Source of the DNA: Desmodesmus armatus
Taxonomy: Eukaryota > Chlorophyta > Chlorophyceae > Sphaeropleales > Scenedesmaceae
DNA length: 64,000 bases
Assembly: GCA_007449985.2 (NCBI GenBank)
Contig: VIIQ02000271.1
Coordinates: 1-64,000, forward strand
Reading direction: 5' to 3'
This document shows positions 47,370 through 58,200 of the stretch, one piece after another (the first letter of the stretch is position 1; every line of letters begins with the position of its first letter). The position numbers and the translations under genes were made by a program. Below the pieces are notes generated by a model. That model had not been told where the DNA came from. It saw only the letters and a list, made by a program, of their open reading frames with translations, and made no database searches.

Positions 47370-49003
47370 GCCCTGGTACAAGCTCCTTGCGAGGTCAAAG
47401 TAACGCACCAGAGGGGTAAATCATGTTGCAGACAGGTTGTCAGCATCGATTATCACACAGGGGTGGCAATCCTTCAGAGCTGCCTCAGGTAGGCTCAGAC
47501 ACAGCCATGTCATTGCCGCACAGCCCAAAGCTTTGCCGCTCCATGTCCCGTCAACATCGGCGCCTGGTGAGATCCTGCACACTTGGTGGGTCACTCGGAC
47601 CAACAGTGCCTTGACACCCATGCTATGATCAACAATCTGATCACAAAGTTCAAATGTACAGTGTATAACTTGCAGGTAGCATGCTTGTGCATGGAAACAT
47701 ACCAACCTGACTATCATAAACTGTTCACGGTGCCTTTGTGCCTGTCATGTGCACTAAGCTTTCTTTCAGCAGTCAGCAACAACACATTCAATCAGTGCTA
47801 CCCCAGCTAGCCCTGCAGAAGTCACCTGTTACTCACCTCGTCTTGCACCTACTAAGTGCATAGCATGCGCACCCGTGCGCCGTCATCTCGCGCAGCTGCA
47901 GCCTTCAGAGCAGCTTGGAGCCTCTGGCCCCAAAGGCTGCTGGAGTGCTTGCTGCTGTAGGTGCCCCTGCTGCTGATGTTGCTGCTGCCTGCTGACGCCA
48001 CGCAAGTGCTGCGTGCGCAAAGCAGCACCAGTTGCCGCAGGGCTGCTGAGCTGCATGTGGGTGCTGCGGAGAGTGACGCAGCAGGCAGCTCACAGCAACG
48101 GGCACGCCACACTCAGGCGCCCTCTGCCAAGCTGCCCGACTGCACCCGGCCCTTGCCTACAGACCTGCCATCAGCATGACCTTCCCTGCAGGCAAAGCAC
48201 AGGCCAGCACAGCCAGCGCAACATGACTGTGTGTGCACTCGCAAACACAGAACACTCACCCACAGCTTTGTGACGCAAACAAAACTATCCCGACAGGCGG
48301 GGAGGCATGCAACGGATGCAGCCACATGCGCATGCTGCTTAGGATGGGTCTCTTGAACTTCCCTGGCTGGGATAACAGCCAGGCCCCAAATGAGACCACA
48401 CTGGCGCCGAGAGACTATGACCCATCTTCTCACAAGAAAGGCATGGGTAGTGTTGCATGCATGACCCCAGGCCAACTGCATGCAGAGGGCAATATGAGAC
48501 CAGTGCGCTGCTGACGGCACCCGCGCCATCCGACACGGCAGTGACTGTGTGCTACATGTACAGACAGGTAACCATGTGACAGCCTGTAGGGCCTACACAC
48601 AGAGCACATGCACATCTGTGTCTGCATGACCTGCTACCCCCTAGCATGAGCAACGCAAGCCCACTGCTCATCCACAACAACACCTCACCTACCTAGCTGC
48701 CTGAGCACCAGCACACCAGCGCCACTGCCCAGCTGTCCGTCGCACTGCGGGTGACCTGCAGGCATCAGCACAACAGGCACAACAGCAACCATGCGCATGT
48801 TGCCGTCAGTGTTACATATTATGGTGTGGCAAAGCCATAGTGTTGTGTGGTGTACTTGTCGGTGCTGAGCAGCTCTGTGTGCACTGAACAGATCCTCTGA
48901 GCGGGCATCAGCACGCTTTACCACAGCCTGAGTTCCAAGCAAGCAACAGAGGGGCGGCATGTATCGCAGGCGTGATGTAAGCATTCAGTGAACCACACTT
49001 ACC
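47370..49003. other. Intergenic, nothing convincing
   Basis: Short open frames on both strands with no recognisable domain. The right part contains the presumed 3' UTR of gene E, with TGTAA (minus) at 48812-48816. Confidence 0.4.
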
Positions 49004-50713
49004 TCAACTGCTTGAGTGGCAGCCGCCCTGCCCTGCCAGTACAGCAGCTCTGGGTGCAGGACGGAACCAGCAGAGGCCCTCAACCCGCGTCACACCAGGG
49101 GGAAGCTGCAACAGGCAGCGGGTGTTAAAGCCCTTGCGAGTCACACCCGACAGCCTGAGCTTCTGCAGTGCAGGGCAGCTTGCCGCTATCATGGCAATCT
49201 GCGCTGCCTCCACACAGCGTGTACCATCCCTAGGAAAGGATGGCGCCGGGTCTGTGTCAGAGATACACAGCGACTCCAGGTGGGGCAGTGTGCGCCCCGC
49301 AGGAAACACGTAGTCGAAAGCTGCCTTGGGCAGGGGCTCAATGTCGTCCTCAAGGACCAGAGCTGTGAGCTGGGTGGATGCTGTCAGGGCTGAGAAGCAC
49401 TGACAGCCACCAGCCCCCTGCTCGCCAAAGATCAGCCAGCAGTTGTTCAGCTCTAGGTGCCGCAGCTGTGTGAGGGGCTGCAGTGCTTCGAGCAGTGCCC
49501 TGATGCCTGACGGCGATGTGATCGTCTTCCTAGAGGAGTCGACGGGATGGTGTAGGCGCAGCTGCTGCAGCCCTGTTATGCTGGCCAAAGCGGCAAAGGA
49601 TGTGCACACCCATCTGCTGCTGAAACTCCGTAGGTGGGTCAGCCTAGTGAGGCATACCTCTGCCTGTGTGTCTGACCCAAACCCACACTCCCCATCTATG
49701 CTCAACGCTGTCAGGCCCACCGGGAGTGTCGCTGCAACAGTAGCAGCGTCTGTTCGCTTCAGGAACCCCACACTGAAGTGCTGCAGGCACTGCAGGCTGC
49801 TAACAGGGGCGATGCCCGCTCCCGTCAGCTGTTCCTGTGCATCTGCAGGACTGAGAGCTTGGGCAGCAGCTGCAGCTGCTGCCACACAACTGCTAGCAGC
49901 TGCTGAGTTGTGAGCTCCTCGGCCCAGCTGTCGCTGTAGATGTACATCCACTTCCAGTGCAGTTTTGTGAGCGCGGGTGTGCTCAGGAGCTGTGTGAGCA
50001 ACTGCACAGTGATCATGCAGTTACGCAGTGTTAGCTCCTGCAGCTGTGGCAGCACAGCAGCCGCTGCAGCAGCAGCAATGCCGCCGCTGCTTGCAGCGAA
50101 GCTGCCCGCCCCAGTGAATGAGGAGCCCCTCTGCCTCCTTGCCCTGCTGCGTGTGATAACCCCTCGTGGGAGCTGGGCCTGGATATTACTGAGCTCCAGG
50201 CAGCGTAGCTGCGTGAGCTTGGGGACAGGCAGGTGCAAAATGGGCTGAATGTGTGCCCTGCGGCATTTCCCATAGGCAGCGAGCTGTGTCGCTGCACCCC
50301 CATGCTTGCAAAGCCAGTCCTGCAGCTGCATGCAGCGCTCACTGGATAGGGCGTGCTGATGCTGCAGCACCACGTCTGCTGGCACTGCGACTGCAGCTGC
50401 TGCCCATGCACGGCAGACCAAGGCGCAGCAGTTGAGGCGCTCCCCGAGGGGAATATGCTGCAGGATGCAAGCCACTGCTGCCTCTGGGAGCTCTGGTAGC
50501 TGCTGCTTGGATGCTGTTGCTGCTGTTGCTGCTGCTGCTGCTGTGGCATTTGCGGGTAAGAGGGCTCTGTAAGGCAGGTGCATGATGCAGCAAAACCAGC
50601 CAAATATTCAAGGTTGCATCCATCTGCTGTGGTGGCACCCCCTGGCCACCACGTTTTTGCTGCTTTATTACCATTATGGAATGAAACGCCCACCTTGCTC
50701 GCCTTGCCGCCAT
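49004..50713 (-). pseudogene. F-box/LRR gene E, one frameshift
   Basis: Micro-exon 50713-50694 (ATGGCGGCAAGGCGAGCAAG), exon 2 from 50566. F-box LPELPEAAVACILQHIPLGE...CALVCRAWAAA at about residues 27-62; LRRs LPQLQELTLRNCMITVQ and LTKLHWKWMYIY. The first frame runs to a stop at 49825. The LRR continuation (TGAGIAPVSSLQCLQHFS ... SCPALQKLRLSGV ... LPPGVTRVEGLCW) lies in another frame to 49004, so one indel lies near 49830-49865. It may be a recent pseudogene or a sequence error. Confidence 0.82.
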
Positions 50714-51175
50714 AGCTGCTAACTGCTGGGTGTTGATGTTCGATGATCTGGACTGCCGCCTTGTTCACTGTCGGGGTCGCTTAGTTGATGCAGAAAATGT
50801 TGCCCAATTTGAGTCAAAGTGTTGCCAAGTTTTGCCTTCCAGCCTGGAAGTTCCAGGCTTTGAGAGTCAAATTGAGACCCTCTATGCCCTTGAAAATGCG
50901 CCCCTGTGGATGCCCTGCCAACTTTCGACTGGGGTTATTGTATGGTCTGCAAAGCTTCTGTACGCGGCCGCAGGCCCATATGCTCAGGCAAACCTGGTCA
51001 ACAGTACCATGTGATGATCCCCAGCAGCTTTGTCCTGCCGGCACAAGCAGGCTGCCATGCACAACAGATGTGATTGATGGCTTTATCAGAACATCCGTAC
51101 TGCAGTATGTAGCCCCGTTTGCTGCCTTCTGAGCAACTTTGGTCTTAGTCAACAGCTATTGACTAATCTCAGCCT
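50714..51175. other. Upstream of gene E, to the LINE 2 target site
   Basis: Should contain the gene E promoter. No element or gene was recognised. Confidence 0.35.
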
Positions 51176-51190
51176 TGCTGGAGCACTGCC

Positions 51191-51948
51191 TACGCGGCCT
51201 GGGGGAAACTGCAAGTCAATGCCTCAAAAAGCCAAATCACAGGGGCCCTGCACGGCAGCCTGCCTACACACCCATATGACGTCACCCGGCTTCAAACCAT
51301 GCTAGGGGCGGTTCGCTTGGCCCCAGACCAACCACACCTACATCCGCCAGGGATAGCTGCAGAAAGTGTTACCTTTCTTCCCCCTACATCTCCGTTCAGG
51401 CACCTCGGAGTACTCCTCACAGTAGACCTGAACTACAAACCACAGCTGACCGCCACCCTTAATGACATTCGCTCGCGCGTTCAACACCTGCGTCAAAGCC
51501 CTCTAACTACGGGCCAAAAACAACGAATCATCGAATCTTCACTCCGAGGCTCCATAGCATACGCGCTTGTGGCCAGCCCATACACACCTGCAGAACTCAA
51601 AAGCCTGGACTCCCTGCTAACACGCGCCACCAAGCAAGCCTACCGGCTGCCTGTTCACATGGCTACTGCCGCCGCCCACCTTGACAAGGGAAAAGGAGGT
51701 CTAGGATGCCACTCCCTAGAAACAGAACAAACAGTATGCAACATTCAACGCCTGACACGCTCACTTAACGCCCCGGGCGCCCTGGGAGTTATCACCAAAG
51801 CCATGCTTGAAATGCAACTTCCAGGGGTGGACACAATTATGGCCAAACATCTCCCCCACCTTCTCAACCATAGCCTGAGGGTGAGACAACTACTATCGCT
51901 TGGGAAACTGGACCTGACGCTGCAACTAGGCGCCAAAGAATATCACAT
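51191..51948 (+). pseudogene. LINE 2 reverse transcriptase C-terminal fragment
   Basis: Reads from YAAWGKLQVNASKSQITGAL through PFRHLGVLLTVDLNYK, YTPAELKSLDSLLTRATK and GGLGCHSLETE to LTLQLGAKEYHI, parallel to LINE 1. The catalytic motifs lie in the missing 5' part. The frame enters the R1 repeat at 51949 and stops about 110 nt later. Confidence 0.88.
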
Positions 51949-52296
51949 TGTCACGCCGTATGACGGCGTGTGGATAGAATGTCGGTGCCAACCAGCTGTG
52001 AACAGGTGCAGGCGAGAGTGGTGCCTGTGTAGGTCAAACCAAGCAGGGTTTGGGGCCTGAGCTGTGTTCTGTGAGGCTACTTGTGGCTGGTTCTGTACGA
52101 GAGAGCCGAGCTCTCTCGTATCACAACGCGTATGGCATGATGTGAAGGACGCAATGCACGCTGTTGCGTGCTAGGTCGGCCTCGGTAACTCTCCTGCTCC
52201 CGGTTGATGCCCCTTCTCAAGACGCACCGTGTAACCTTAATCGTGGAACCGCTCCTCAGCAGACTGATACTGAGTTGCAGCACACAGTGTTTCATA
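51949..52296 (+). repeat. 348-bp element R, copy 1
   Basis: Same as 53419-53766 at a constant offset of 1470 with two differences seen. It contains two palindromes: CACGCCGTATGACGGCGTG at its left end and a 25-bp one (arms ACGAGAGAG and CTCTCTCGT) near 52096-52121. No flanking direct repeat is visible for this copy. Confidence 0.9.
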
Positions 52297-53367
52297 CGAG
52301 AGAGCTCCCTTGAGTAGTGTGGCACAGAGCGGAGAGCCGAGATGGCAGCAGTAGGCGGAGCACTGGAGCGAGTAGCGGGCTTCAGCAGGCGTCACACACC
52401 GCGAAGAAGTCTACACTATTTCAATGGCATTGTCTGATGGTACTTGGCTACAGGAGCTGTGCTGGGAGCTCAGCAGCAGTCACTGCAAGGCCCGGCTTGG
52501 CAGCAGCTGTGGTGCAGGGGTCAAGGGCAGCCAGGAGAGCTGTAGGGACCTTCCTTGGGGCTAAGTACATGGATAAGACATGGATGGTGTACTGCAGCGT
52601 GGTTTGGTGTTGTTGTTGCAGGTGCTGCAGCCAGTGAGCCTGTCTGCATGCAGGTTACCCCATGCCAGTTGTTGCTGATGTGGTCTCCAGCACAAGACTG
52701 GGGGGGGGGGGTGGAATGGGTCCCTGAACACGCGTACAAGCCTTGTGGTGGCACAGTGACCTCCTTGGGTTGTAGCTGCTTGATGCGCTCTTTGAGGGGA
52801 TGCTCTGTGTCATGTTCTGTGGGTTACAGCTGCTTCATGCGCTTCCTGCAGGCGGGGCCGCAACAGTGTGTATCAGCATATGACTGTGGTTGGACAGTTG
52901 TGTACAGGTGCAGTGACACTGTGTCAGCAGGTTGAGGCCAGGGTTCCACGGTTTGGGACAGCGCGAGCCAGCAGCGCTGGGCTGGTGAGGGAATGAGATT
53001 GGCCCACCAGCACCCTGAGGCGTTTTCTGTTGTGGCAGTGAGTCAGGCAGTGTGCAAGCAGCTGTTGGCAGCAGCATGGCTGGTGCCAAGTTGTGTGAGG
53101 TGTGTTGTTCAGGGTATGTCATTTGTGCAGCAGAGAATCAATGGTTGTTGGTTGTTGTTGGGCTAAGGGCCCCAGGCTGTGGTGCACAACTGACAATGGA
53201 CATTTGCAATGGTGATGTGTGTTTGCCTGGTTTCGCATGTCATCGCTTGCTCTGTCTCGCACATATGCTTTCCCCTTATATGGATGGTGAGCAGGATGAT
53301 TGGTATCACAGCTGTGGATCAGTCAACACTGCATGACAGGGTCTTGCGTGCAGATGTTGAGGGGGGG
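52297..53367 (+). other. Sequence between the two R copies
   Basis: 1.07 kb without a LINE 1 counterpart. The right end (from about 53300) is open in the frame of the downstream LINE 2 ORF (ITAVDQSTLHDRVLRADVEGG before MACIRRENPS), so it may be LINE sequence. The left part has short frames and intron-like borders (TTGCAG/GTGCTGCAG near 52620) of unknown origin. Confidence 0.4.
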
Positions 53368-53815
53368 ATGGCGTGCATCCGCCGTGAAAACCCCTCCGCC
53401 GCAGTTTGCCGTGACAGCTGTCACGCCGTATGACGGCGTGTGGATAGAATGTCGGTGCCAACCAGCTGTGAACAGGTGCAGGCGAGAGTGGTGCCTGTGT
53501 AGGTCAAACCAAGCAGGGTTTGGGGCCTGAGCTGTGTTCTGTGAGGCTACTTGTGGCTGGTTCTGTACGAGAGAGCCGAGCTCTCTCGTATCACAACGCG
53601 TATGGCATGATGTGAAGGACGCAATGCACGCTGTTGCGTGCTAGGTCGGCCCCGGTAACTCTCCTGCTCCCGGTTGATGCCCCTTCTCAAGACGAACCGT
53701 GTAACCTTAATCGTGGAACCGCTCCTCAGCAGACTGATACTGAGTTGCAGCACACAGTGTTTCATAATGGCGTGCATCCGCCGTGAAAACCCCTCCGCCG
53801 CAGTTTGCCGTGACA
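53368..53815 (+). repeat. 49-bp direct repeats around R copy 2
   Basis: ATGGCGTGCATCCGCCGTGA and the following 29 bases occur at 53368-53416 and 53767-53815, on either side of R copy 2. They have the form of a 49-bp target duplication; skipping R and one repeat gives a continuous reading frame. Confidence 0.92.
53417..53766 (+). mobile_element. Element R, copy 2 (350 bp)
   Basis: Inserted near the start of the LINE 2 downstream ORF, with the 49-bp duplication at its borders. It has no coding capacity, no poly(A) tail and no terminal inverted repeats; it has internal palindromes as in copy 1. The class is unknown. Confidence 0.7.
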
Positions 53816-56800
53816 ACATATTATCCAACCTCACCAACATAACACAAACCCTAGAGAAGATTACACCACAGTACCTGACTGATACACAACCTGTAAAGGA
53901 CATCTACCTTTTACATAGTGTAGGAATCACACAGGTAGAACAGATGCTGACCCCTGACAGGAAACACGTCCTGCCCTCCTCCCACCTCAGGATGATAGTG
54001 AGTAGTCGCAAGCTTAAGGTGAAACACCACAGAGCATGGGACAGACTAGCATACATAGTGGCTACTGGAAGTTTAGACCTGACCACAAAATGGCAACCAC
54101 CTACAAAGCCACTCCCAATTGATGCAAAGGTACTCCAAACACTGACGGCGCGATGGCCACACAACCCAACCAGCAAGCCGCAAACACCTATGGAACTGCT
54201 CTCCAACTACAGTGCCCAAGCCCACCAGCCGGCTCTGGCCATGCGAGACGAACTGGATGCCCAAAGACAGAAACTTCCGGAGCCAAAGCTCTGCACCACC
54301 GCAAACATCCGCCGTGACGGCCAGACCTACCCCCACCGAAAACCCCAAACACACACAGGCTACGCTGCCTACAAGAAGCTGAGACCCACACATGCTGAAG
54401 CCCTCAAACTGTACACAACATACACGGACCCGAACACAGACCAGATAGAGGCAGTACAAGGCATGGCCATTGCCACAAACCACAAAGGAAAAGGGAAATG
54501 GCGTCGCCACGGCGAAAGCCAGCAGCAAGTGATGGTGCAATGGAGAGAAGCACTGGTGCCACGCTGGGTGATGCATCTACACACCACCATGGGCTACAAG
54601 ATTGAAAGCGCCCACCCAGCGAGCCTGCATGACAAAGCTGCCCACAGCTTCACAAGAACGTGTGAATGCTGCTGGGAGGACATCCACCCTGACCAGTATG
54701 AACCAGAAGAAAGCTATGAAAGTGACATCCTCCAATGCCAAGAGTGTCATCGCGTGTGCCATCAGACATGCCTTCGCCAAGCCCGCCGCACACGCCACGC
54801 ACGGCAGTACGAGGAAGGCAAATGCTGGGAGTGCCTACAAAGCCCCCCCACACAAAGTGACAAAGAGCTGCTGGAAAGTGTTAAAATGAGGCTCCAACCA
54901 TGCCCCGAGACAATTGAAACAGTCCAGGCCACCGGGACCCCAGAGGCCCTCAACGCCCTTGCAACCCTACTGAATGCACCCCCTACAGACGGCCCCGCGC
55001 CGCTTCTAAGAAAGGCCATACCGCAGACAAATCAAGAGCGCGCAAGTGAGAGGCTATATGACATTTCCCGTGGGGACAACATCAGACAGCACATACACAT
55101 CCACCCGACACCCATCAACCCACACGTAGACATCCAGCCCACAGGCAGCTGCACTATTGCAATCAGAACAGTGGAGGGCACCAACCTGCCCATCACCCCA
55201 AAAGAAGAGCCCATCATAACCACAGTGACGGCGGCGTGCGTCTATCAGCCAGACGGCACATGTTGCGGGGTGATCACGATACCTACCCTCCGCCACCTTC
55301 ACCAACGCCAAGCACAAAACACAACAACAAATTCATGTGAAGAAGAAATAGCTATGCTGTGCCAACGATATGGCGCATATGGCACGAAGAGCAAAAAGCC
55401 CCAGGCACCAAGCAACCCCCTAACGCCTGAGCTGAAGGCACAGTTGCTGAACACCGTCAAGTGCACTACGGAAAGAATGACTACACCCTTTGCCGTACAC
55501 CCCACCACCTCAAAGTTCTGGACAGAACATGCAGCTGATGCAGCCTTTGGGGCCGACTACGGCAATCTTGCAGTGAGGTGGACTGGGCTCTCTCTAGCCA
55601 CCCCACCATGTGATCTGAAACAAGCGCATCAAGCTCTTGCTTGGGCGATTCAAAGCGCCCAGCACACCAAGACACCAACTCTTACCATTCTGGCACTGCC
55701 GGTCCCACCCAACAAAGGAACTTCATACCGAACTCTGATCCAAACGCACTCAGGCTGGTGCCGTCGCCTACTGTCAATACCAAACGCGGCCATATGCCAG
55801 ACCACCCCTGGAACATCCCCACTACAAAATGCAACACCATCAAAGTGGGGACTGCAGATTGTCTGCGTAGGCAACGAAGCTGGCTACACCAGCTTGGGAC
55901 CAGGAGACACACGGAACGATCAGTGGATGTACCTTCTGTCAAAAAGGTGCACCAACCACCTGAAAGAACAAAAAGGCCACAACCTGAAGGTGGTGCGAGT
56001 AGAATGCCATCCATGTGAATGGGCTCAGCCGCAACCAGGGGCGAACAAGCCGCTCCCTCGAACAAGGGCTTTTAAGAACTCGAGATGGGAGCCGGCATCT
56101 ACGATGGCACACAAACGCAGGACACCGGACCTCTCTGAGCCTGCCCCTATGGAGGCCACCACACCACCACCACTGCGGTTCAACTGGAGGGACTTCTACT
56201 ACACTGACGGAAGCGCCATCACAAAAGCAGGCAAAGGGGCTAGCATAGCAGCCGCCGCCTTCAAACCACCTGAAGACGAAAACGGCATGGCACATACCAT
56301 CACAACAGACTGCACAATAACAGGGGGGCCACGCTCACTACAAACAGACCGCTACATGCCCAATGTCAACACCATCAACAGAGCAGAGCTAGTCGGCATC
56401 CGGGCAGCCTACATACTAGCCAATCCAGGAGCAAACCAAAACATCCACATAGCCACAGACAGTCAGACTTCCATGTATCAGATCCACAGAATGATCACCC
56501 ACCCGCAAGATATGGAAGAACACAGACACCACAGTCTGCTAACAGACATAGTACACAGGCTGCGCACCTCTCAGGCAACACTGCACCTCTGGAAAGTTAC
56601 TAGCCACACAGGAGTATATGGAAACGACATGGCAGACTACTTGGCCGTGGAGGTGGCCACAGAACGGCAGGCCTCCACAACCACAGAATGTGTGCAGAGC
56701 AATGCAAGGGAAACCTACTACTGGCCCTACTCAATTGAGGAAGTTACAACACAAACAGGCACTTGGAGGGAACACACGCCCTTGGCCAACTTGGCAGAGA

Positions 56801-57750
56801 CCCTCAAGCACACCGCCAAACTCAAGTGCGCACTTGGAGAAGCCAACACTACAGGGGTGTACTTTAAAGCTTGGGAAGACCAGGACAAACACATAAACCA
56901 CAAATACAGTCACATCTTCATGCGAAGTGCGGCAATCAAACACAGAAGACGGAAGCTGATCTTACAATACAGATGGGGCCTGCTCCCAACCAACAAGCTG
57001 CTGAGCCGCTATAAAGTAATAAATAATAACAACTGCCCCCTGTGCAACCAACCTGACGGGGGGCACCACGCGCTCAGCACATGCCCAAGACTGTCCGGGG
57101 CAGTCACAAAACGGCACAATGACGCGGGGTCACTGATTATCCAAGCAGTGCACAACGGAAACAGAGGCGCAGAACTGGTGATGAGCGACGTCGGCCTGAC
57201 CCGTAGATGTGCCATCATGAAGGGGAAAGGAAGAATTCCGCTCGGTGTCTTGCCAGAAAGTATGCCGGACGGCCTCAAACGAAGAATCCGACAGCGCTGC
57301 AAACCCGACGCGCTAATGGTACATACGGAACAATACATCACACACTACGAGCTCATTGAGATTAAATACTCTAGAGACACGGACCCTACGCATCAAGAGA
57401 ACAGGGCCGACCGCCATCACGACCGTCTGATGAAATCGATCAAAATCTTCGACCCCAGCGCAGAGGTGAAACTGACAAGCATCTTACTGGGAGTATCTGG
57501 ATGTATTTATAAGAAAACAGAAGAGCACCTGAAGGACTTGGGAATACAGGGTACAGCACTGTCACAGCTGCTGAAGAAACTCCACCACCTGGCAGGTAAA
57601 CATGTAGAGGAAATCTGGAACACGAGACATGCCGCCATACAGAACGCAAGGTACTACGCCAAATCAAGCTGGAGCAAGAGGAAAAGAGAACTGCATGGCC
57701 AACCACTGCCTGACCACAGGAAACGAAAGAAGCTGAAGCATCAATTTTGA
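53767..57750 (+). CDS. LINE 2 downstream ORF: PHD finger, RNase H, CCHC, restriction-like endonuclease
   Basis: 1327 aa from ATG 53767, uninterrupted; the frame is also open upstream of the ATG in R. PHD finger at about 299-358 (CECC...CQEC..VCHQTC...CWEC). RNase H at about 809-960 (YYTDGS, NRAELVGI, ATDSQTS, GNDMADYLA). CCHC near 1090 (CPLCN...HHALSTC) followed by RHN. PD-(D/E)xK nuclease near 1178 (CKPDALMV...LIEIKYSRD). The C-terminus is basic. Length and order match LINE 1 (1326 aa) although the sequences are clearly diverged, so the two belong to separate subfamilies. Whether the protein acts alone or fused to RT by frameshift is unknown. Confidence 0.88.
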   Translation: MACIRRENPSAAVCRDNILSNLTNITQTLEKITPQYLTDTQPVKDIYLLHSVGITQVEQMLTPDRKHVLPSSHLRMIVSSRKLKVKHHRAWDRLAYIVATGSLDLTTKWQPPTKPLPIDAKVLQTLTARWPHNPTSKPQTPMELLSNYSAQAHQPALAMRDELDAQRQKLPEPKLCTTANIRRDGQTYPHRKPQTHTGYAAYKKLRPTHAEALKLYTTYTDPNTDQIEAVQGMAIATNHKGKGKWRRHGESQQQVMVQWREALVPRWVMHLHTTMGYKIESAHPASLHDKAAHSFTRTCECCWEDIHPDQYEPEESYESDILQCQECHRVCHQTCLRQARRTRHARQYEEGKCWECLQSPPTQSDKELLESVKMRLQPCPETIETVQATGTPEALNALATLLNAPPTDGPAPLLRKAIPQTNQERASERLYDISRGDNIRQHIHIHPTPINPHVDIQPTGSCTIAIRTVEGTNLPITPKEEPIITTVTAACVYQPDGTCCGVITIPTLRHLHQRQAQNTTTNSCEEEIAMLCQRYGAYGTKSKKPQAPSNPLTPELKAQLLNTVKCTTERMTTPFAVHPTTSKFWTEHAADAAFGADYGNLAVRWTGLSLATPPCDLKQAHQALAWAIQSAQHTKTPTLTILALPVPPNKGTSYRTLIQTHSGWCRRLLSIPNAAICQTTPGTSPLQNATPSKWGLQIVCVGNEAGYTSLGPGDTRNDQWMYLLSKRCTNHLKEQKGHNLKVVRVECHPCEWAQPQPGANKPLPRTRAFKNSRWEPASTMAHKRRTPDLSEPAPMEATTPPPLRFNWRDFYYTDGSAITKAGKGASIAAAAFKPPEDENGMAHTITTDCTITGGPRSLQTDRYMPNVNTINRAELVGIRAAYILANPGANQNIHIATDSQTSMYQIHRMITHPQDMEEHRHHSLLTDIVHRLRTSQATLHLWKVTSHTGVYGNDMADYLAVEVATERQASTTTECVQSNARETYYWPYSIEEVTTQTGTWREHTPLANLAETLKHTAKLKCALGEANTTGVYFKAWEDQDKHINHKYSHIFMRSAAIKHRRRKLILQYRWGLLPTNKLLSRYKVINNNNCPLCNQPDGGHHALSTCPRLSGAVTKRHNDAGSLIIQAVHNGNRGAELVMSDVGLTRRCAIMKGKGRIPLGVLPESMPDGLKRRIRQRCKPDALMVHTEQYITHYELIEIKYSRDTDPTHQENRADRHHDRLMKSIKIFDPSAEVKLTSILLGVSGCIYKKTEEHLKDLGIQGTALSQLLKKLHHLAGKHVEEIWNTRHAAIQNARYYAKSSWSKRKRELHGQPLPDHRKRKKLKHQF

Positions 57751-57832
57751 TCCCTAGGGTGTATAGGCACCTGGGGTTACGGTGAGGCCGTGGCGACCAC
57801 TATGAGGTCACACACGGCCCCTTCCTCAACTA

Positions 57833-57876
57833 ACGCTAAATGCCTGGCATTTTAGCGTCATCTCTCTCTCTCTCTC
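57833..57876 (+). repeat. LINE 2 3' hairpin and (TC)n tail
   Basis: Arms ACGCTAAATGCC (57833-57844) and GGCATTTTAGCGT (57846-57858) pair with one bulge, then TCA and (TC)8. Such 3' structures are what LINE reverse transcriptases recognise; LINE 1 has a comparable CT tail. Confidence 0.75.
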
Positions 57877-57969
57877 TGCTGGAGCACTGAAAAGAAGCAT
57901 TTAAGTGGCCGCTGTGAGATGATCAAGCGTACCGTTGGAACTATTTACGCAGGCATTTTACGCCATCGG

Positions 57970-58200
57970 TGGAAGGATCACAAAACGCCGATTTGTGTGG
58001 CTTCCTTGGGGTCGTCGCTGATGTTGTGGGAGGGCCAAAAGAGATACTTGATGTCCGTGTACAAAACTGACGCTCGGAAAAAAGCCCTTTGCAGGACGAT
58101 TTTGCAAACCCCGATTTGTACAGGCACTTGGGGCCAACGCCAGAGGGTCTGAAAACGCTCAAAACAAACTTAAGTATACGTACACAAATCTGACGCTCCA
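57970..58200. repeat. Two diverged ~110-bp tandem units
   Basis: Both units contain AAA-C-CCGATTTGT, a CTTGGGG core and end in GTACA(C)AA(A)CTGACGCTC (about 57980-58077 and 58108-58199). No gene is evident in either. Confidence 0.6.

Larger units (their letters stand above)
51176..57889 (+). mobile_element. LINE 2: Dualen/RandI-like non-LTR retrotransposon, 5'-truncated
   Basis: The body is 51189-57876, bracketed by the 13-bp target duplication TGCTGGAGCACTG (51176-51188, 57877-57889). The 3' end is a hairpin (57833-57858) followed by a (TC)8 tail. It holds the C-terminal third of a reverse transcriptase, then about 1.8 kb of foreign insertions (51949-53766), then an intact 1327-aa frame homologous to that of LINE 1. 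The 5' truncation inside RT is typical of incomplete target-primed reverse transcription. Confidence 0.9.

Noticed and set aside
51949..53766. LTR retrotransposon with R as long terminal repeats
   Set aside because: R lacks TG...CA ends, no short target duplication flanks the pair, and the 49-bp repeats bracket copy 2 alone.
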